From positions 1 to 48,169 of the forward strand of contig JBDNJM010000066.1 in the NCBI GenBank assembly GCA_041687755.1: DNA of 48,169 nucleotides, given 5' to 3'. The stretch's first letter is position 1; every line of letters begins with the position of its first letter. This document shows, one piece after another, positions 43,687 through 48,169 of this stretch. This stretch comes from JBDNJM01 sp041687755 (GTDB taxonomy: Bacteria > Planctomycetota > UBA1135 > GCA-002686595). The notes beneath the pieces were generated by a model. The model had not been told where the DNA came from, searched no databases, and saw only the letters and a list, made by a program, of their open reading frames with translations. The position numbers were made by a program, and so were the translations under genes.

Positions 43687-44904
43687 CTAGCGCCGCGTGA
43701 GCTCTGCCAACCAGGCCCCGACGGCCGCGTTGGTCTCCGGCGAGTAGTGCCCCTGGGGTTGCCAGCGACGATCGGCAGGGACGCCGAGCACCGTCTTGCT
43801 GGCATCGAGCACCTCCACCCCACTGCGTTCGAGCTCCTGCACGAGCCCCGCCCAAGGCGCACCGCCTGTGGAATCGCGGACCCCCAGGTCCTTCGCAGAC
43901 GGAAGGATCAGGTAGCGCAAGGTCGCACCGCTCTCGACGCACACCTCGTTCGCCCGCTGGGCGATCGCCAAGTGCAGGGCTTCCAGATCGATCGGGCTAT
44001 CGGCCAAGGAAGTCTCGGGCGGGTAGGCGCTGAACACTCTCCAGGTGAGAAACACGCGCCCGACGAACGATCGATGGAGCAGATGCGTGTTGCGAGGAGC
44101 AAAAGCCGCGCCGTGAGCTGCCATCAAGCGGTCCCCGGCGAGACGCTCCCGAAAGACGTCCGGCTCCTCGAGGATCTGCAGCACGTCCCGAGCGCTCGCC
44201 GCCGGCACGGGGTGTCTCACCAGCGCCCCATTCGCATCGAGCGAGACGCGGGGCTTCAACCAGACCATGCGACTCCACGCGGAGTCGAACCCGCGGACGT
44301 GGGTCGCAGCTCGGGGCGCAGCGCTCGGCATCAGCGCGAGCAAGACCTCGTCGGGCTGCTGCCGCGGCACCTCCTGCTCGAGCCTCAGCAGGGCCTGGTC
44401 CAGCCCCTGCCCTCCGATGCCAAAGTTCAGGCAGCGCAGATCCGGACGTCGGCGCTCGAGCTCCACGCACCAGGTTTCGTCGCCCTGGACTTCATCCCCG
44501 TAGGTGAAGCTGCAGCCGAAGGCCAGCGCCAGAACTTCGCGATCCCCCGCTCCGCTCGTGTCGAACGGGCCGCTGCGAGCGCCGGCTGCGTTCAAGCCCG
44601 CAAGGGTCGGATCCAGCGCCCATCCGAGCTGGGCGTCGAACTGCGTGACGAGGTCCGGGCGCTCATCGGGAGCCCCGTCGAGGAGCAGCCGCAGCCGCTG
44701 AACCTGCGCCTCTGCAGGCCCCTGAAGGACAGGGCGGTCGTAGGGTGCCAGATACTTGCCCCCTAGCTCCCAGCCGGAGCTTGCGAGATGACCACCGATC
44801 AGGTCCGCGATCAACAACATCAGCAGACCGACCGCGATCGGAAGCAGTGCCCGGCGAATGAGGCTCGGCCGAGGGGTCTGCGGGGCGAGCTCCTCCCCCT
44901 TCAC
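43687..44904 (-). CDS. Membrane-anchored SGNH-like protein (GCSF variant)
   Basis: The product is 405 residues. GTG 44904 overlaps the stop of the fusion aminotransferase by 4 bp (GTGA). A basic N-terminus and one membrane helix at about 18-36 (LLPIAVGLLMLLIADLIGG) precede a periplasmic domain. The block I motif is LAFGCSFTYGDEV, where many family members have GDSF; the serine remains but Asp is Cys. A block II-like NFGIGGQGLDQALLRLE follows, and the C-terminus has QGHYSPETNAAV with the candidate His. This group includes AlgJ/AlgX-like O-acyltransferases as well as hydrolases. Activity is plausible but unproven. Confidence 0.7.
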   Translation of the reverse strand: MKGEELAPQTPRPSLIRRALLPIAVGLLMLLIADLIGGHLASSGWELGGKYLAPYDRPVLQGPAEAQVQRLRLLLDGAPDERPDLVTQFDAQLGWALDPTLAGLNAAGARSGPFDTSGAGDREVLALAFGCSFTYGDEVQGDETWCVELERRRPDLRCLNFGIGGQGLDQALLRLEQEVPRQQPDEVLLALMPSAAPRAATHVRGFDSAWSRMVWLKPRVSLDANGALVRHPVPAASARDVLQILEEPDVFRERLAGDRLMAAHGAAFAPRNTHLLHRSFVGRVFLTWRVFSAYPPETSLADSPIDLEALHLAIAQRANEVCVESGATLRYLILPSAKDLGVRDSTGGAPWAGLVQELERSGVEVLDASKTVLGVPADRRWQPQGHYSPETNAAVGAWLAELTRR

Positions 44905-47213
44905 TTCTCGCCTCCCGACACGTCGCCCATCGAGGTCAGCTCCTCGTCCAGCGCACCCAAGACCGACTCGACGTCCTCCAGCTGAATCGCGAGCGGCGGC
45001 TTGATCTTCACAACGTTGTGCAGCGGTCCATCGACGCTCAACAGGTACCCGCGCCGCTTCATGCGCTCGACCAATTCGGCGCACTCTGTGTCGGCCGGCT
45101 CCAGCGTCTCGGCATCACGAATCAACTCGATCCCCAGGAACAGCCCGACCCCGCGCGCGTCGCCGACGAGCGCGTGCTTGGCCGCGAGGTCGCGCAAGCC
45201 TTCCAGGAAGCGCGAGCCGTTCGTCCGCGCTCGCTCCTGCAGGCCTTCGTCGCGAATCACGTCGAGCACCGCTAGTCCCACCGCAGCCGACACGGGGTTG
45301 CCTCCAAAAGTCGCGAACCACTCCATGCCGTTCGCGAAGGACTCAGCGATCGCGCGCGTGGTGACGACGGCCGCGAGCGGGTGGCCGTTGCCGATAGGCT
45401 TGCCGAGCACGACGATGTCGGGCACGACGTCCTGCAGCTCAAAAGCCCAGAAGTGCTCGCCAACGCGACCGAATCCTACCTGCACCTCGTCCGCGATGCA
45501 CAGCGCACCCGCGGCGCGCACGTGGGCGTAGGCCGCCTTGAAGTACCCCTCCGGCGGAACCACTTGGCCGCCGCACGAGAGGATCGACTCCGAGATGAAC
45601 GCCGCCGGCGGTTCCTCCGCCGCAGCCAGGACTCGCTCGAGTTCGCGTGCATAGGCCTCGCCCGCGTCGCGCCCCTGCCCCTTGTGGGCGCCGCGGTAGC
45701 CGTCGGCGACCGGCACGACGCTGACCCAGGACTCGGGCGCGCCCGCGCCGCCGGGCCCCTTGAACTTATACGGACTGATGTCGATCAGCGCCGAGCTGTG
45801 CCCGTGGTAGGCGCCGTCCACGACGAGCATGCCGCGCCTCCCAGTCGCCGCGCGCGCGAGGCGCAGGGCCAGCTCGTTGGCCTCGGACCCCGAGTTCACG
45901 AAGTAGCAGACCTCGAGCCCTGCGGGCATCGTTGCGACGAGGCGCTCGGCGTAGTCGAGCACGCCTGGGTGCAGGTACCGCGTGTTCGTGTTGAGCAGCG
46001 CCGCCTGCCGCGCGAGCGCTCCGACGACGGTGGGGTGCGCGTGGCCCACGTGGCAGACGTTGTTCACCAGGTCGAGATGCGGCCGCCCGGTGTGATCGAT
46101 CAGGTACGGCCCGCGCCCGCGCAGCATCGTCAGCGGCTCCTCGTAGGAGAGCGAGAGCGAAGCCCCCATCAGAGCCTTGCGGCGCGCGAGCAGCTCAGCC
46201 GAGTCCACGTTGAACTCCGCATGGATCGCCACCCCAGTGTTCGCCGCGAGCGCGCGACCGGCGGGCACCGGCTCGAGCGCGTCGAGTCGCTCGAGCGTGC
46301 GCCAACAGGCCGCCTCCGTCACGAACCAGTTCGGATGCGCGGGCTCGCGGATGCGGCGCTCGGCCGCGATCGCGAGGCTCTGACACAGCCGGCCGATCAG
46401 CACGGGATAGAGCACCTCAAGCTCCGCCACACCGAGCGGCCGCGCCCCGTGATAGCCCGCGACGAGCTCCGCACCGAGGGTCAGCGGGTCGTCGCGATCC
46501 AGCAGCGCATAGGCGAGCGCGATCCCAAGGTCCACCACCAGCGGCGCGCGCAAGGCATCGCCGAAGTCGAGCAGCCCCGTGACGCGCGCGCCGTCGGTCA
46601 GCACGTTCTCGTCGTTCACGTCCCCGTGGATCACGCCCTCGGGCAGCTCCCCGAAGCGCAGTCGCCCTGCGCCTTCGAACAGCCGCAGGCCGCGCTCCAG
46701 CATCCGCCGGCTTCCCGAATTGCTCACGTGGGCCAGCTTCGATCGATGCCGCGCCAGCTCGCGCAGGTCCCACTCGTGAGTGCGCCCCGTGAGCAGCCCT
46801 GTCTCGTCGCCCCAAGCGAGGTGCACCTCCGCCAGCCGCGCGCCAAGGTCGCGGAATAACTCGCGCCCGGGCTCGCGCACCTCCCCCAGCGGCACGCCGC
46901 CGACGAACGTGTACAGCCGGGCGCGCAGGCCCTCCAAGCCCGTGCCCGGCGCGAGCTCAGCGCGCACCTTCTTTCCGCGCACCTGACGCGGAAGGTCCAG
47001 GGCCACCCCGGCCTCAACGAGTCGTTCGACGATCCGAGGTTCCCAGTCCTCCGTCGCACTCGGCTCCCCAGCGGTGACCTTCAGCACGAACTTGCCCTGC
47101 TCCTCCGACTCGACGAGGAAGTTCCTGTTCTCGCCCCCGAGCCGGCTCAGCCGCCCCGAAACGCCGTAGTTGGAGTCGAGCAGGTGACGAAGCGCAGTTT
47201 CGGCGGGTCCCAT
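44901..47213 (-). CDS. Phosphotransferase-aminotransferase fusion (hydroxylysine kinase / ethanolamine-phosphate phospho-lyase-like)
   Basis: The product is 770 residues. Residues about 1-320 form an aminoglycoside-phosphotransferase/choline-kinase fold: FVLKV (ATP lysine), GVIHGDVNDENVL (catalytic Asp) and LLDFGDALRAPLV (metal Asp). Residues about 340-765 form a class III PLP enzyme: PLTMLRGRGPYLIDHTGRPHLDLVNNVCHVGHAHP, FVNSGSEANELALRLAR, DEVQVGFGRVGEHFW and the PLP lysine in VVLGKPIGNGHP. The aminotransferase half is most like ETNPPL/AGXT2L phospho-lyases, which degrade phosphoethanolamine or phospho-hydroxylysine, and the kinase half is like HYKK. A fused kinase then phospho-lyase would phosphorylate an amino alcohol and then eliminate phosphate and ammonia. 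Some bacterial versions have an M23 peptidase between the two; it is absent here. Confidence 0.88.
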   Translation of the reverse strand: MGPAETALRHLLDSNYGVSGRLSRLGGENRNFLVESEEQGKFVLKVTAGEPSATEDWEPRIVERLVEAGVALDLPRQVRGKKVRAELAPGTGLEGLRARLYTFVGGVPLGEVREPGRELFRDLGARLAEVHLAWGDETGLLTGRTHEWDLRELARHRSKLAHVSNSGSRRMLERGLRLFEGAGRLRFGELPEGVIHGDVNDENVLTDGARVTGLLDFGDALRAPLVVDLGIALAYALLDRDDPLTLGAELVAGYHGARPLGVAELEVLYPVLIGRLCQSLAIAAERRIREPAHPNWFVTEAACWRTLERLDALEPVPAGRALAANTGVAIHAEFNVDSAELLARRKALMGASLSLSYEEPLTMLRGRGPYLIDHTGRPHLDLVNNVCHVGHAHPTVVGALARQAALLNTNTRYLHPGVLDYAERLVATMPAGLEVCYFVNSGSEANELALRLARAATGRRGMLVVDGAYHGHSSALIDISPYKFKGPGGAGAPESWVSVVPVADGYRGAHKGQGRDAGEAYARELERVLAAAEEPPAAFISESILSCGGQVVPPEGYFKAAYAHVRAAGALCIADEVQVGFGRVGEHFWAFELQDVVPDIVVLGKPIGNGHPLAAVVTTRAIAESFANGMEWFATFGGNPVSAAVGLAVLDVIRDEGLQERARTNGSRFLEGLRDLAAKHALVGDARGVGLFLGIELIRDAETLEPADTECAELVERMKRRGYLLSVDGPLHNVVKIKPPLAIQLEDVESVLGALDEELTSMGDVSGGEK

Positions 47214-47516
47214 GTCGCGAATCCTAGCCGCGCCGACGCCGCGACAGGACCCCGGAGGACGACCTCGCCCAGCCCCGACATGGCGCCTACCCCAGCGGAG
47301 GACACCGAGGGATCCCCCACCTGAGCCCCTGCCCTTCTGCCCAAGGGGCCGGCTTCACCCCCCGACGCCTGAGCGCAATCGATCGGATCGCCGTGCGATC
47401 CCCCTCAGGCCCAGTCGAGTGCGACGCCCCAGCGTCATCCATGTTCCCTATTTTTCCGGCATTGTTTTTGCGACTCGTCTTCCTGCCCATCACCACCCCG
47501 GGCATGGAGTCTCTAG
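47214..47516. other. Gap between the fusion gene and the IS66 fragment
   Basis: The 303-bp region should contain the promoter of the minus-strand fusion gene. No coding frame, repeat or clear promoter was recognised. An A/T-richer stretch, CCCTATTTTTCCGGCATTG at 47450-47468, lies near the IS66 junction. Confidence 0.4.
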
Positions 47517-48169
47517 CAGGCCTCCCTGCACGCTTTCACCGAGTCTCGCCGCGCCGACCGGCCGCAAGAGATCCTCCAAGGCTACACCGGCCATATTCAC
47601 GCGGACGCCTACCCCGGCTATGACGCACTCTTCGGCCCTGGAGGTGCGACCGAGGTCGCTTGCTGGGCCCACGTGCGACGCAAGTTTCTGGATGCGGAGA
47701 AGACAGAGCCTGACCTCGCGAAGGGCGCCGTCGACCGCATCGCAAAGCTCTACGCGATCGAGAGCGTGGCCAGAGAACGGGAGCTGAAGCCAACAGCCCG
47801 GGCCGACCTGCGCAAGGCGGAGGCGACACCTCTACTCGAGGAACTCTACGTCTACCTCTCCGCTGCCGAAACGCAGGTCCTTGCGAAGTCGCCGATGGCG
47901 ACCGCGATCCGGTATGCCTTGAGACTTTGGCCGGCTCTCACGGTCTACCTGACCAACGGCTTGCTGAACATCGACAACAACCCGGCCGAGAACGCCATCC
48001 GACCGATAGCCGTCGGGCGCAAGAACTGGCTCTTCGTCCAGAACCTTGCCGGCGGTCGTCGGCTGTGCACTCTGCAGAGCCTGCTCTTCACCGCGAAGGC
48101 CATCGGCATCAACCCGGCAAGGTACCTGGCCGACGTCCTCGTGCGGATCGCCCACGAGACCGACGTGAA
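47517..48169 (+). pseudogene. IS66-family transposase, 5'-truncated
   Basis: The frame opens after a stop at 47514-47516 without a usable start. It reads FTESRRADRPQEILQGYTG, then ADAYPGYDALF, ACWAHVRRKF, and the strongly diagnostic NIDNNPAENAIRPIAVGRKNWLF with the catalytic Glu of the DDE set. NPARYLADVLVRIAHETDV follows at the end, where the window stops. This is the C-terminal third of an IS66 TnpC-type transposase. The N-terminal leucine zipper, zinc-finger and first DDE residues are missing, so it is inactive unless completed elsewhere. The left window edge carries a related piece in the opposite orientation. Confidence 0.9.

Overview
The window is a high-GC chromosomal segment with strongly G/C-biased third codon positions. 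It most likely comes from a Planctomycetota bacterium. The grounds are large lipoproteins with carboxypeptidase-regulatory-like repeats, several sulfatase-fold lipoproteins, SGNH hydrolases, an FG-GAP remnant, and many genes with no visible Shine-Dalgarno sequence before the start. This placement is inferred from gene content. No rRNA, tRNA or CRISPR array was found.

Layout. Both edges carry truncated IS66-family transposase pieces in opposite orientation (1-141 minus, 47517-48169 plus). Next come an SGNH hydrolase, a trio of two sulfatase-fold lipoproteins around a HEAT-like secreted protein (1845-5846), dprA, two membrane proteins and a hotdog thioesterase. Positions 9293-14747 hold a complete ISC iron-sulfur cluster assembly operon (Rrf2/IscR-like regulator, iscS, iscU, iscA, hscB, hscA) with two matching inverted-repeat operators before the regulator. 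On the minus strand, 14890-19927 is a translationally coupled trio of TonB-dependent receptor, hybrid histidine kinase and YfiR-like periplasmic protein. Two long paralogous lipoproteins follow (20182-26412), with a strong terminator and a decayed N-acetylglutamate kinase fragment between them.

Positions 27017-38673 contain nearly the whole arginine pathway: argR, argCBDFG (overlapping or tightly spaced), argH after a 388-bp insertion-like element, and argJ. ArgJ allows acetyl recycling, so argA is not strictly needed. Paired 12-bp ARG boxes of the form GCAT-N4-ATGC, 20 bp apart, precede both argR and argC, which predicts ArgR autoregulation and control of the operon. Accessory metabolism follows: a DsbA-fold isomerase, an NTF2-amidohydrolase fusion, a GNAT acetyltransferase, a lipoprotein, a second SGNH-type protein, and a kinase-aminotransferase fusion resembling the hydroxylysine kinase / ethanolamine-phosphate phospho-lyase pair.

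The most unusual non-coding content is a 129-133 bp repeat found in five copies. Three copies begin exactly on the TGA stop codon of unrelated genes (hscA, a lipoprotein gene, argR). The copies have terminal inverted repeats, TGA at both ends, and base-pair covariation in internal stems. Also notable are a 151-bp near-perfect palindrome (43528-43678) and the nested inverted-repeat element between argG and argH, which share a GTGCCTGGC core.
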